In this document: piece after piece, positions 26,356-35,200 of the stretch
How the letters are laid out: each line of letters begins with the position of its first letter
How positions within the stretch are numbered: position 1 is the first letter of the stretch
Origin: Rhodanobacteraceae bacterium
GTDB taxonomy: Bacteria > Pseudomonadota > Gammaproteobacteria > Xanthomonadales > SZUA-5
Assembly (NCBI GenBank): GCA_024234055.1
Contig: JACKOW010000001.1
Span: 248,001-312,000, forward strand
Length of the DNA: 64,000 bases
Direction: 5' to 3'
Program-made: the position numbers and the translations under genes
Notes under the pieces: model-generated
The model's input: the letters and a program-made list of their open reading frames with translations, nothing else
The model's database searches: none
Told to the model about the DNA's origin: nothing

Positions 26356-26844
26356 ATGGCCAATGAAGACACCAACACCGCCGGCACCAACGGCAGCGCC
26401 GAAGCCGCAGCCGGCCCGCAGCTGACCGTGCAGAAGATCTATGTCAAGGATGCTTCCTTCGAAGCGCCGGGCGCACCGCACATCTTCCAGGAGCAGGGCC
26501 AGTCGAAGATCGAACTGAACCTGGGTCAGAAGGCGCAGCAGCTGGCCGAGGGCGTGTACGAGATCGTCCTCACCATCACCGTGACCTGCAAGATCGGCGA
26601 GAAGACTGCCTATCTCGCTGAAACCCAGCAGGCCGGCATCTTTGGTCTGGCCGGCTTCGAGCCGCAGCAGCTGGACATGGTCATCGGCACCTACTGCCCG
26701 CACGTGATCTTCCCGTACGCGCGCCAGACCATCTCCTACATGATCGAGCAGGGCGGCTTCCCGGCCTTCCTGATGCAGCCGATCAACTTCGAGCAGATCT
26801 ACGCCGATCAGGTGCGTCGTCGTCAGGAACAGGCCGCTGCCTGA
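26356..26844 (+). CDS. secB: Protein-export chaperone SecB
   Basis: A 162-residue cytoplasmic chaperone that holds precursor proteins unfolded and hands them to SecA. QKIYVKDASFEAPGAP near the N-terminus, YEIVLTITVTCKIGEKTAYLAET in the core, QQAGIF and the PYARQTISYMIEQGGFPAFL segment near the C-terminus are all family-typical. The first 20 residues form a low-complexity Asn/Ala/Gly leader, longer than in E. coli. gpsA follows after 11 bases on the same strand, an order common in proteobacteria that suggests co-transcription. Confidence 0.97.
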   Translation: MANEDTNTAGTNGSAEAAAGPQLTVQKIYVKDASFEAPGAPHIFQEQGQSKIELNLGQKAQQLAEGVYEIVLTITVTCKIGEKTAYLAETQQAGIFGLAGFEPQQLDMVIGTYCPHVIFPYARQTISYMIEQGGFPAFLMQPINFEQIYADQVRRRQEQAAA

Positions 26845-26855
26845 TCCGCCGCGCC

Positions 26856-27884
26856 ATGAGCAGCATTGCCCGCATCGCGGTCCTGGGGGCCGGCTCCTGG
26901 GGTACCGCGCTGGCCTCGCTGCTCGCGCGCAATGGCATCGAGGTCCGTTTGTGGGGGCGCAAGCCCCAGGCGCTGACGGTCCTCGGTGATGCGCTCGAAA
27001 ACCGGCAATACCTGCCGGGCATTCCCTTGCCCGGCGGCATTGCCTACACCACCGATCTGCTGAGTGCATTGGCTGGCATCGATGCCTTGTTGGTGGTGGT
27101 CCCCAGTCACGCCTTTGCCGATACCCTGGCACTGGTCAAGCCGCATCTGCCGGCGGGCCTGGCGGGCCTGGCCTGGGCCACCAAGGGCTTCGAGCCGGGT
27201 TCGGGCGACTTTCTGCACGAGGTGGCTGATCGCATGCTCGGTGTGGACCTGCCCAAGGCAGTGGTCACCGGGCCGAGCTTTGCCAAGGAAGTGGCGCTGG
27301 CCTTGCCCAGTGCCGTCACCGTGCATTCGGACGACGACGATTTCGCACAGAGTGTGGCTCGATCGCTGCACGGTTCCAATTTCCGCGCCTACAGCGGCAA
27401 CGATATCCGCGGCGCTGAACTTGGCGGCGCGATGAAGAATGTACTGGCTGTGGCCACCGGCATCTGCGATGGCATGCAGCTCGGGCTGAATGCACGCGCC
27501 GGCCTGATCACCCGCGGCCTCAACGAGATGCTGCGCCTCAATCTTTGTCTGGGTGGGCGCGCCGAAACCATCATCGGACTGGCGGGCCTGGGTGATCTGG
27601 TGCTGACCTGCACCGGTGATCTGTCGCGCAACCGTCGCCTGGGCCTGGCCTTGGGGCGCGGCACATCCCTGCCGGACGCGGTCGCCGAAATCGGTCAGGT
27701 CGTCGAGAGTGTGCAGACCGCCGACGAGGTCATGCGGCTGGCAGCACGCTTTGATCTGGACCTGCCGATCTCCTCACGGGTACAGGCCGTGCTGCACGGC
27801 GATACCACCCCAGCCGACGGTCTGAAGTCACTGCTGGCGCGAGATCAGAAGCCCGAATACCCGGCCGGCCTGGGTTTGGGCTGA
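26856..27884 (+). CDS. gpsA: Glycerol-3-phosphate dehydrogenase [NAD(P)+]
   Basis: This 342-residue cytoplasmic enzyme reduces dihydroxyacetone phosphate to sn-glycerol-3-phosphate for phospholipid synthesis. The Rossmann motif is VLGAGSWGTALASLLARNG at 9-27. The substrate-binding region has GPSFAKEVA (family GPSFA), AMKNVLAVATGICDGMQLG with the catalytic Lys, and NARAGLITRGL. GLGDLVLTCTGDLSRNRRLG is also typical. The length is normal. The ATG at 26856 lies 11 bases after the secB stop. Confidence 0.96.
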   Translation: MSSIARIAVLGAGSWGTALASLLARNGIEVRLWGRKPQALTVLGDALENRQYLPGIPLPGGIAYTTDLLSALAGIDALLVVVPSHAFADTLALVKPHLPAGLAGLAWATKGFEPGSGDFLHEVADRMLGVDLPKAVVTGPSFAKEVALALPSAVTVHSDDDDFAQSVARSLHGSNFRAYSGNDIRGAELGGAMKNVLAVATGICDGMQLGLNARAGLITRGLNEMLRLNLCLGGRAETIIGLAGLGDLVLTCTGDLSRNRRLGLALGRGTSLPDAVAEIGQVVESVQTADEVMRLAARFDLDLPISSRVQAVLHGDTTPADGLKSLLARDQKPEYPAGLGLG

Positions 27885-28473
27885 GCGGCTCTGCCTGCGG
27901 CTGTGTCCGACCCTGTGGGAGTCCCGGTCGCCCGTGGTGGTGCGCCTGTTCGCGCATCAAACAGGGGGCAAGGGGCAAGGGGCAGGGGACCCACGTCGCG
28001 GCACGGTCAGATCATGCGTCGAGGTTGGACCCCTGCCCCCTGACCCTTGATCCCCTCTTGCAAGGCCTATAAATCAATAGGTTGCCGTATCTTTGGTAAG
28101 AGAGCGGGCTCTGCCCGCGATAGCGGTCTCGGGAAGGAAAAGCCGTCGCGGATGAATCCGCTCCCACAGGCGTGGTGCTTGGCGCCTGTGGGACTATCGT
28201 TCCCCCCTGTCGTTGCGCTCATTCGCGCACCAAACAGGTTGCGGGGGTGGGGCAGGGGCCCGATCTCGCTGCAAGGTCAGGTGGTGCGGCGGAGTGGGTC
28301 CCCTGCCCCTTGCCCCCTGCCCCTGATTTTGCCGCCCCAGCTTGCTCCGGCATGAACGGTTTGCCGGCCGCCGTCGGTGAGCAGGCATCGCTTCAGACGG
28401 CCGCGCGCAGGATGGTGCCATGAAGTCGCGGCGAACGGCCGGGACTTCCCCTCATCCCGTGACGAGGTGATTC
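27885..28473. repeat. Long intergenic region of repeats
   Basis: No gene is visible. 27913-28045 (CTGTGGGAGTCCCGGTCGCC through GACCCCTGCCCCCTG) reappears in inverted orientation at about 47700-47840. 28102-28168 has REP-like copies. 28195-28323 is a second, diverged copy of the first unit. 28324-28473 shows no repeat and should hold the promoter of the next gene. Confidence 0.65.
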
Positions 28474-30093
28474 ATGGCCATGTCTTCGAGTTTCAAGTTG
28501 CTTGCCGTTCTGACACTCACCGCGGCTGCGCTGATGCATGGCGCACCCACTCCGGCGCAATCGAGTTCGGCGCGCGCGGTCGCCGGGGTGGCTGCGCTGC
28601 TGCCCAGCTATCAGGACGATTACGGTGACTGGCGCCAACAGATCCGGGTTGCCAGTCCGACCCGCTATGGGCGCTGGAATTCGGCGCCGGCCGGTGCGGT
28701 GCGGGTCTACAATCGACGCTTTGACCCGCGCTGGAACTGGCGCAGCGCGCCGCGCTACCGGGTGGTCTACACCTACTACCGCGGCGACATGTGGTTCCTC
28801 GACCCGACCACCGGCTGGGCCTACAGCATTGATCGCTACGGCATCGTCTACACCGCTGACCCCTATCGGGGCTGGGTCTATTCGCTCGGCCCGCTGACCC
28901 GCTGGACCGCCGATCTGCTGTACTTCTTCGATCTCTACCGTTTCGATCGCGGCTACTGGTACTGCCGTGACTACGACTATCTGGTGGATTTGTGGGAGGG
29001 CGATTCGCGCTACGGCTATTACACCTACGACACTGCCTATTCGACGCTGTGGGGTTGGGAGCCGTATTTCTCCTCGCCCAGTTTCATCAGCTACAGCAAT
29101 GAGTTCACGGTGATCTGGGTGCGTCAGGTGCGCTCCAACTACGATTATTTCGAGCGCAATCCTCGCTACCGGCGGGAGCTGATCGACAACATCGGCCTGC
29201 CGGCAGTCAACGCCGCACCGCCGCGCACAGTCTCGCCCCGCGCGGTGACCACCAGCGCCTACTGGGAAGCGCGGGATCTGGCTGCGGCCGGTCTGCAGCC
29301 GCCGCCGCGAGGCCGGGACACCGGGCGTGACTACAGCGGGCTGGCCGCTGGCACCGTGGTTGATGCCCGCCAGGCACCGGCGCGCGTGGTCGAGCCGGGT
29401 GCGCCGGCACCCGGCTTCAATGCGCCGTTCCCGTCGGGTGGCTATGGCTTCGGTGTGCCTGCCGATAGCCGCGGCCGCGACGCAGGAGCCGCGGGACGGA
29501 CCCGTGAAGCGGATCTGTCCGGAGCCGAGGTCAGCGGTCGCGATTGGAACCGTTCTGTGGAGCCGGCCGCGCGGCTTGATGAAAGCGTGCCCGACAACTC
29601 GGCCTATGGTCGCGGCCGCGACAGCGGCACTGCGGACGGGCGATTCGGGGTATCGGAGCCGGCCTATCGTGGCGAAGTGCCGACGCCGCGAACCCGCGTG
29701 CGCGAAGACAGCCGGCAGCAGTTCGGGGCGCCGACACCGACGCCCCAGATCATCGAGCCGCAGCCGCAGAGCCCGCGGTCCGACTGGTCCGGCGGCGCAT
29801 GGGGCCGCGCCCGCGATCTGGGTGGCGCTCGCGAGCAGCCACGCTACGAAGCCCCACGCGAGCAGCCGCGTTACGAGGCGCCGCGCGAGCAGCCGCGCTA
29901 CGAGGCGCCGCGCGAGCAGCCACGCTACGAGGCGCCCCGTGAGCAGCCACGTTTCGAAGCCCCGCGCGAGCAACCGCGCGTCGAGGCCCCGCGCGAAGAG
30001 CGTCAGCAGGAAGACCGCGGCGAGCAACAGGAACAGCGCTCGTCCTCGCGCGCGGCACTGAGTGGCCTCGGTGTGCGCGACCGCGAAGATTGA
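28474..30093 (+). CDS. Large secreted protein with a C-terminal REQPRYEAP repeat
   Basis: A 539-residue protein I do not recognise. A signal peptide (about residues 1-29, LLAVLTLTAAALMHGAPTPAQ) is followed by a region of about 200 residues very rich in Tyr, Trp and Asp (YRVVYTYYRGDMWFLDPTTG; DLYRFDRGYWYCRDYDYLVD). Then comes a low-complexity, Arg/Gly/Pro-rich linker. Near 448-503 are six tandem nine-residue repeats, REQPRYEAP x4, then REQPRFEAP and REQPRVEAP. The tail is rich in Glu and Gln. An envelope-associated, possibly sugar- or surface-binding role is a guess. The gene stands alone and is followed by a hairpin terminator. Confidence 0.7.
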   Translation: MAMSSSFKLLAVLTLTAAALMHGAPTPAQSSSARAVAGVAALLPSYQDDYGDWRQQIRVASPTRYGRWNSAPAGAVRVYNRRFDPRWNWRSAPRYRVVYTYYRGDMWFLDPTTGWAYSIDRYGIVYTADPYRGWVYSLGPLTRWTADLLYFFDLYRFDRGYWYCRDYDYLVDLWEGDSRYGYYTYDTAYSTLWGWEPYFSSPSFISYSNEFTVIWVRQVRSNYDYFERNPRYRRELIDNIGLPAVNAAPPRTVSPRAVTTSAYWEARDLAAAGLQPPPRGRDTGRDYSGLAAGTVVDARQAPARVVEPGAPAPGFNAPFPSGGYGFGVPADSRGRDAGAAGRTREADLSGAEVSGRDWNRSVEPAARLDESVPDNSAYGRGRDSGTADGRFGVSEPAYRGEVPTPRTRVREDSRQQFGAPTPTPQIIEPQPQSPRSDWSGGAWGRARDLGGAREQPRYEAPREQPRYEAPREQPRYEAPREQPRYEAPREQPRFEAPREQPRVEAPREERQQEDRGEQQEQRSSSRAALSGLGVRDRED

Positions 30094-30110
30094 GCGAGCG
30101 GCAACACAGG

Positions 30111-30130
30111 GCCCCCGCTTGATCGGGGGC
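30111..30130 (+). terminator. Hairpin after the secreted repeat protein
   Basis: GCCCCCG-CTTGAT-CGGGGGC forms a 7-bp all-GC stem with a 6-base loop, 18 bases after the stop. No T-run follows, so it is either a weak intrinsic terminator or a 3'-end stabiliser. Confidence 0.5.
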
Positions 30131-30189
30131 ACTGCGCGTTCGGGTGGAAGCAGTTAGCCTAGGCCGCAGTCCACCTCCCCGATTGCCTC

Positions 30190-30888
30190 ATGAGCCTGCC
30201 CACTTTCCAGATTGCACCCGGTTTCGCGGTGCCCTTCGTGTTTTGTCAGCATCCCGATCCCGCCGACCTCAACCAGCGCCTGCGCGAGCTGTTTCTGGCG
30301 CGCGAATCCGCCGGTGAGCGCTATGCCAATCCGCAGCCATTGGTGCAGCGCAACGAGGCCCTGTTCGAAAGCAACTTCCAGCTCTTCGACTGGCCCGACA
30401 AGCCGGTGGCCGAGCTGCGCGACTACTGCTGGGCGCAGCTCTATCGGGCCATCCGCGAGCTCAACGGCTATGACCTGGAGCAGCTGCGCAAGCTGCATAT
30501 CGCCGCTGAATCCTGGTTTCATGTGACCCGCAAGGGTGGCTATTTCGCCCTGCACAACCATCCAATGGCCAGTTGGTCCGGGGTCTATTGCGTCGCCGCC
30601 GGTGATGACCGCAGTGGCATCCAGGACAGCGGCCTGCTCAGTTTTGTCAGTCCGATGGCCGCCAACACCATGTTCATCGACATGGCCATCGCCCGCATGA
30701 GCCAGCCTTACGCCTACGCGCCACGCCAGTTCAAGCTGGAGCCGGGTCAGCTGGTGATGTTTCCTTCCTGGGTGCTGCACGAAGTGCGTCCCTACGCTGG
30801 CGACGGCGAACGCATCACCGTGGCCTTCAATGCACGCTTCATGATGGCCGGCGTGGAGCCCGGCAAGGTGCCGATCAACCGGCCGTGA
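30190..30888 (+). CDS. Putative 2-oxoglutarate/Fe(II)-dependent oxygenase (TIGR02466-like)
   Basis: A 232-residue protein with a double-stranded beta-helix signature. SWFHVTRKGGYFALHNHPMA supplies His122/His124 of an HxH-type iron site. FPSWVLHEVRPYAGDGERIT supplies the distal His197 and the 2-oxoglutarate-binding Arg208; AFNARF completes the core. This pattern is that of the putative 2OG-Fe(II) oxygenase family whose substrates are unknown; some members sit with tetratricopeptide proteins. Start at ATG 30190, no signal peptide, so cytoplasmic. No pathway partner is adjacent. Confidence 0.75.
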   Translation: MSLPTFQIAPGFAVPFVFCQHPDPADLNQRLRELFLARESAGERYANPQPLVQRNEALFESNFQLFDWPDKPVAELRDYCWAQLYRAIRELNGYDLEQLRKLHIAAESWFHVTRKGGYFALHNHPMASWSGVYCVAAGDDRSGIQDSGLLSFVSPMAANTMFIDMAIARMSQPYAYAPRQFKLEPGQLVMFPSWVLHEVRPYAGDGERITVAFNARFMMAGVEPGKVPINRP

Positions 30889-31220
30889 TCACCCGCAACG
30901 TTGGATTGCCGGGCCAGAAGCTGGACGCAAAGGACGCAAAGGAAGAGCAGCAAGGACGCGAAGAAGAGCGATAGCCAGATGTCGCAACTCAGACGGCCCA
31001 CCCTGCGGACTACTTGATGCCCCACCCCCAAGAATGGGAGATGTCGTAGGTCACGTTGTCCGCCTTGCGGACTACGTGACGCTCTGGCGTGAGCGATGGC
31101 CCGCCAGATCGGGGTGGGCGCAGCCTTCCAGACTCGACACCGAGTGTGACTGTGAATCACGCTCTGCCCCGTGCCCCGTGCCCCGTGCCCCGTGCCCCGT
31201 GCCTCTCCTCCTGCTATCCT
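30889..31220. repeat. Intergenic repeats upstream of the toxin-antitoxin pair
   Basis: No gene is visible. 30925-30965 is a half unit of the GACGCAAAGGACGCAAAGG family. 31046-31082 is one GTAGGTCACGTTGTCCGC unit. 31168-31203 is a five-copy TGCCCCG 7-base array. Confidence 0.6.
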
Positions 31221-31223
31221 CCG

Positions 31224-31243
31224 CCAACTAGTTGACCAGTTGG
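31224..31243. promoter_or_regulatory. Possible antitoxin operator
   Basis: CCAACT (31224-31229) and AGTTGG (31238-31243) form a 6-bp inverted repeat with an 8-base spacer, seven bases before the antitoxin ATG. Phd/YefM antitoxins usually repress their own operon by binding such palindromes. Confidence 0.35.
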
Positions 31244-31250
31244 TTGAGTC

Positions 31251-31499
31251 ATGCCCACCGTCGGTGCCTTTGAAGCCAAGACCAAACTCTCCGAATTGCT
31301 CGATGCCGTCGAGCGCGGCGAGGAGATCATCATCACCCGGCGCGGCCAGCCCATCGCCCGGTTGGTCGGCATGAACCAGGGCGATGGTGCCCGCAGCGGC
31401 AGTCTGGTCGATGACATCCGCCAGACCCGCGAGCAGCTGGGACAGACCGGCATCTCGATCGCCGACATCGTCGCCTGGAAGGCCGAGGGTCGGCGGTGA
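31251..31499 (+). CDS. Phd/YefM-type antitoxin
   Basis: This 82-residue protein opens VGAFEAKTKLSELLDAVERG and continues EEIIITRRGQPIARLV, the classic Phd/YefM (prevent-host-death) DNA-binding fold. The C-terminal half (SLVDDIRQTREQLGQTGISI) would wrap around and block the toxin. Such antitoxins are labile and repress their operon. The PIN-domain toxin follows on the same strand, but 274 bases away, with repeat DNA in between; toxin and antitoxin genes normally overlap or nearly touch. Confidence 0.85.
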   Translation: MPTVGAFEAKTKLSELLDAVERGEEIIITRRGQPIARLVGMNQGDGARSGSLVDDIRQTREQLGQTGISIADIVAWKAEGRR

Positions 31500-31773
31500 T
31501 GGGGCGGGGCACGGGGCACGGGGCAGGGGGCACGGGAAGAGCCGTAGAGCCCGTGACTTTGTGGAGGGCGCCGCGCCTGCGGCGCCGCTGTTGCTTCTCA
31601 ACGCCGGAGGGCAAAAGCGGCCGCGCAGGCGCGCGGCCCTCCTCAGAGCCTTCGCCGCGCCCGCTCTTCCCGTGTCCCGTGCCCCCTTCCCCGTGCCCCA
31701 ATTCGCAAGCCACAGGCGCCGCGAATCGCCCGCTCTTCCCGTGCCCCGTGCCCCCTGCCCCGTGCCCCGCACC
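31500..31773. repeat. Repeat block separating antitoxin and toxin genes
   Basis: 31500-31535 has GGGGCAC 7-base units. 31562-31645 is the GGAGGGCGCCGCGCCTGCGG ... AAAGCGGCCGCGCAGGCGCG element. 31670-31770 again has CCCGTGCCC units and ends at the toxin start. The 7-base units at the two ends are in opposite orientation, so the block looks like one inserted composite element. Confidence 0.7.
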
Positions 31774-32208
31774 ATGACGCTGCCAGCCGCCATCCCCACC
31801 GAGCTGATCATCGACAGCTCCATCGTCGCTGCCTGGTTTCTGCCTGACGAACGCAGTCCGGTGGCCGAGCGCGTGCTCAGCGCCCTGTCCGATCTGAGGC
31901 TGTCGGCGCCGATGCTGCTGAAGGCTGAATTCGCCAATGTGCTGACGCGCGCCTTTCGTCGCCGCCAGACTGACAGCAAACTGCTCGATCGGCTGCTCAA
32001 TGATTTCGACCGCCTGCCCATCCGCTACGAAACGCTGTCGCTGAACACCGCCGATCTGGTGCGCGGCGCGCTGCGGCATCTGCTCACCCCCTACGATTTC
32101 GTCTATCTGGATCTGGCCATCCGCACGCGCTTGCCGCTGGCCACGCTGGATCCCGAACTGGCCGCTGCCGCGACCCGCGCCGGCCTCACCGTCATCACTG
32201 ATTCCTGA
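31774..32208 (+). CDS. PIN-domain ribonuclease toxin (VapC-like)
   Basis: A 144-residue PIN-domain protein. The acidic metal-binding residues are Asp14 (LIIDSSIVAAWFLPDE), Glu52 (LLKAEFANVLTRA), Asp113 (DFVYLDLAIR) and Asp126 (LATLDPELA). VapC toxins cut tRNA or rRNA when not held by their antitoxin. ATG 31774 is the natural start, since the frame upstream is only repeat sequence; the ribosome site is poor (CCCCGCACC precedes it). The cognate antitoxin is probably the Phd-type protein at 31251. Confidence 0.85.
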   Translation: MTLPAAIPTELIIDSSIVAAWFLPDERSPVAERVLSALSDLRLSAPMLLKAEFANVLTRAFRRRQTDSKLLDRLLNDFDRLPIRYETLSLNTADLVRGALRHLLTPYDFVYLDLAIRTRLPLATLDPELAAAATRAGLTVITDS

Positions 32209-32219
32209 AGGATTACGCC

Positions 32220-35200
32220 ATGACCACCACCACGGCACCGATGGTGACCATCGATCGTGACTATTCGCTGGATCACAAGTACACCCGTGCGCAGGGCCGC
32301 ATCTACCTGTCGGGTGTGCAGGCGCTGGTGCGCCTGCCGCTGATGCAGCAGATGCGCGATCGGGCACTTGGCCTGAACACCGCCGGTTTTGTATCGGGCT
32401 ATCGCGGCTCGCCGCTGGGTGGCCTCGACCAGGCGCTGTGGAGTGCCCGCAAGCACCTCAAGGCCGCCAACATCGAATTCGCCGCCGGCCTGAACGAGGA
32501 CCTGGCAGCAACTGCCGTGTGGGGCAGCCAGCAGGTCAACCTGTTCCCGGGCGCCAGATTCGATGGCGTGTTCGGCATGTGGTACGGCAAGGGTCCGGGT
32601 GTGGATCGCAGCGGCGACGTGCTCAAGCACGCCAACGCGGCTGGCACCAGCAAGCATGGCGGAGTGCTGGTATTGGCAGGCGATGATCACGCCTGTCGAT
32701 CGTCGACGCTGCCGCACCAGTCCGAGCACGAGTTCATCTCGGCCATGATGCCGATCCTGAATCCGGCCGGGGTTCAGGACATCCTCGACATGGGCATGCT
32801 GGGCTGGGCCATGAGCCGTTTCAGCGGTCGCTGGGTCGGCTTCAAGACCATCGCCGAAACCGTGGAATCCTCGGCCTCGGTCAATGTCGATCCGCACCAG
32901 CTCGACATCGTCATCCCCACCGATTTCGTCCTGCCGGCGGGCGGCTTGAACATCCGCTGGCCGGATCCGCCGATGAATCAGGAACTGCGTCTGCATCAGT
33001 ACGCCATGCATGCCGCAGTGGCCTTCGCCAAGGCCAATGGCATCGATCGCGTGGTCTTCGATTCACCGCGCGCGCGCCTGGGCATCATCACCACCGGCAA
33101 GAGTTATCTGGACGTGCTGCAGGCACTGGAATATCTGGGTCTGGATCGCGAGGCCTGCCGCGACATCGGCATCCGCGTCTACAAGGCCGGCATGACCTGG
33201 CCGATCGAACCCGATGGCTTGCGGGCTTTCGCCCAGGGTCTGGACGACATCATCGTGGTCGAGGAGAAGCGCTCCTTCCTCGAAGCCCAGCTGAAAGAAC
33301 ATATGTACAACTGGGCCGAAGCCACCCGGCCTTCCATCGTCGGCAAATACGACGAAGCCGGCAACTGGGTGCTGCCCTCCACCGGTGAGTTGACGCCGCC
33401 GACCATTGCCCTGGTCATCGCCGCGCGCCTGAACCGCTTCTACACCAGCGAGCGCATCCAGGAGCGTTTGCGCTGGATCGAGGACAAGGAGCGCGAGCTG
33501 GCGCTGCCACGCGCCAACTTCGCCCGTCCGGCTCACTATTGCTCAGGCTGCCCGCACAACACCTCCACCGTGGTGCCGGAAGGCTCGCGCGCCGCCGCCG
33601 GCATCGGTTGCCATTACATGGTCACCTGGATGGACCGGCGCACCGAGACCTTCACCCAGATGGGCGGCGAGGGTGTGCCCTGGATCGGCCAGTCGCCTTT
33701 CACCGACACGGCCCACATCTTCCAGAACCTGGGAGACGGCACCTATTTCCACTCGGGTTCGCTGGCCATCCGTTCCTGCGTGGCGGCCAAGGTCAACATC
33801 ACCTTCAAGATTCTCTACAACGATGCCGTGGCCATGACCGGTGGCCAGCCGGTGGACGGCACGCTGTCGGTGGACGACCTGATCCGCCAGGTGCACGCCG
33901 AGGGTGTCCAGAAGATCTGGCTGTTGTCGGACGACCCGGACAAGTACCGCGGCAACTCGGTGCTGAGCACGCACGGCGTGCATCTGGCCGACCGCGATGA
34001 GCTCGACCGCGTGCAGCGCGAACTGCGTGAAGAAAAAGGTGTCACCGTGCTCATCTACGAGCAGACCTGTGCCGCCGAGAAGCGCCGTCGGCGCAAGCGC
34101 AAGCTGATGGTCGATCCGCCCAAGCGCAGCTTCATCAATCAGGCGGTATGCGAGGGCTGCGGCGATTGCGGGGTACAGTCCAACTGCGTGTCGATCCTGC
34201 CGGTGGAGACCGAGTTCGGGCGCAAGCGCGCCATCGACCAGAATTCCTGCAACAAGGACTTTTCCTGCGTCAAGGGCTTCTGCCCGAGCTTCGTTACCGT
34301 GCACGGCGGCGGCTTGAAGAAGCGCAAGGCCTCGGCCATCGATCCGGGCTTTGATCGCCTGCCGCTGCCCGTGATCAAGGGTGATCTGGCCCAGCCCTGG
34401 AATGTGCTGATCACTGGTGTCGGCGGCACCGGCGTGGTCACCATTGGCGCGCTGCTCGGCATGGCCGCACATCTCGAAGGCAAGGGCGTGTCGGTGCTGG
34501 ATCAGACCGGATTGGCGCAGAAGGGCGGCGCGGTGACCTGCCACGTGCGTATCGCCCGCGAGCCCGGCGACATCCACGCCGTGCGCATCGCTGCCGGTGA
34601 AGCGGATCTGGTGATTGGCTGCGATGTGGTGGTGGTCAACGATTACTGGGCCTTGAGCAAGATCCGCGAATCCCGCACCCACGCGGTGATCAATCAGTAC
34701 CAGAGCTATCCCGGCAGTTTCACCCGCGAACCCGATCTGCAGTTCCCGTTGCAGCAGATGCTCGATGCCATCGGTCTGGCGCTCGGGCATCAGAATCTGG
34801 ATGTGCTCGACGCCACCACGATCGCCACCAATCTGCTCGGCGATTCCATTGCCACCAATCTGTTCGTGCTGGGCTACGCCTGGCAGAAGGGACTGGTGCC
34901 GGTCAGTCTGGACGCCCTGATGCGCGCCATCGAGCTGAATGGCGCTGCGGTGGACATGAACAAGAAGGCCTTTGCCTGGGGCCGATTGGCGGCGCACGAT
35001 CCGTCCGCAGTGCAGGAAGCCGCCGGACTCAAGCGCCCCAAGCTGCTGCCAATCAAGACCGTCACCGTCAGCGACGCTATCGCCTGGAGCGATGCCGGTG
35101 TGGCCGACACGCTGGACGAATTGATTGCCCGCCGGGTGGCTTACTTGACCGACTGGCAGGATGCCGCCTATGCCGGCCGCTACCGGGGCTTCGTCGAACA

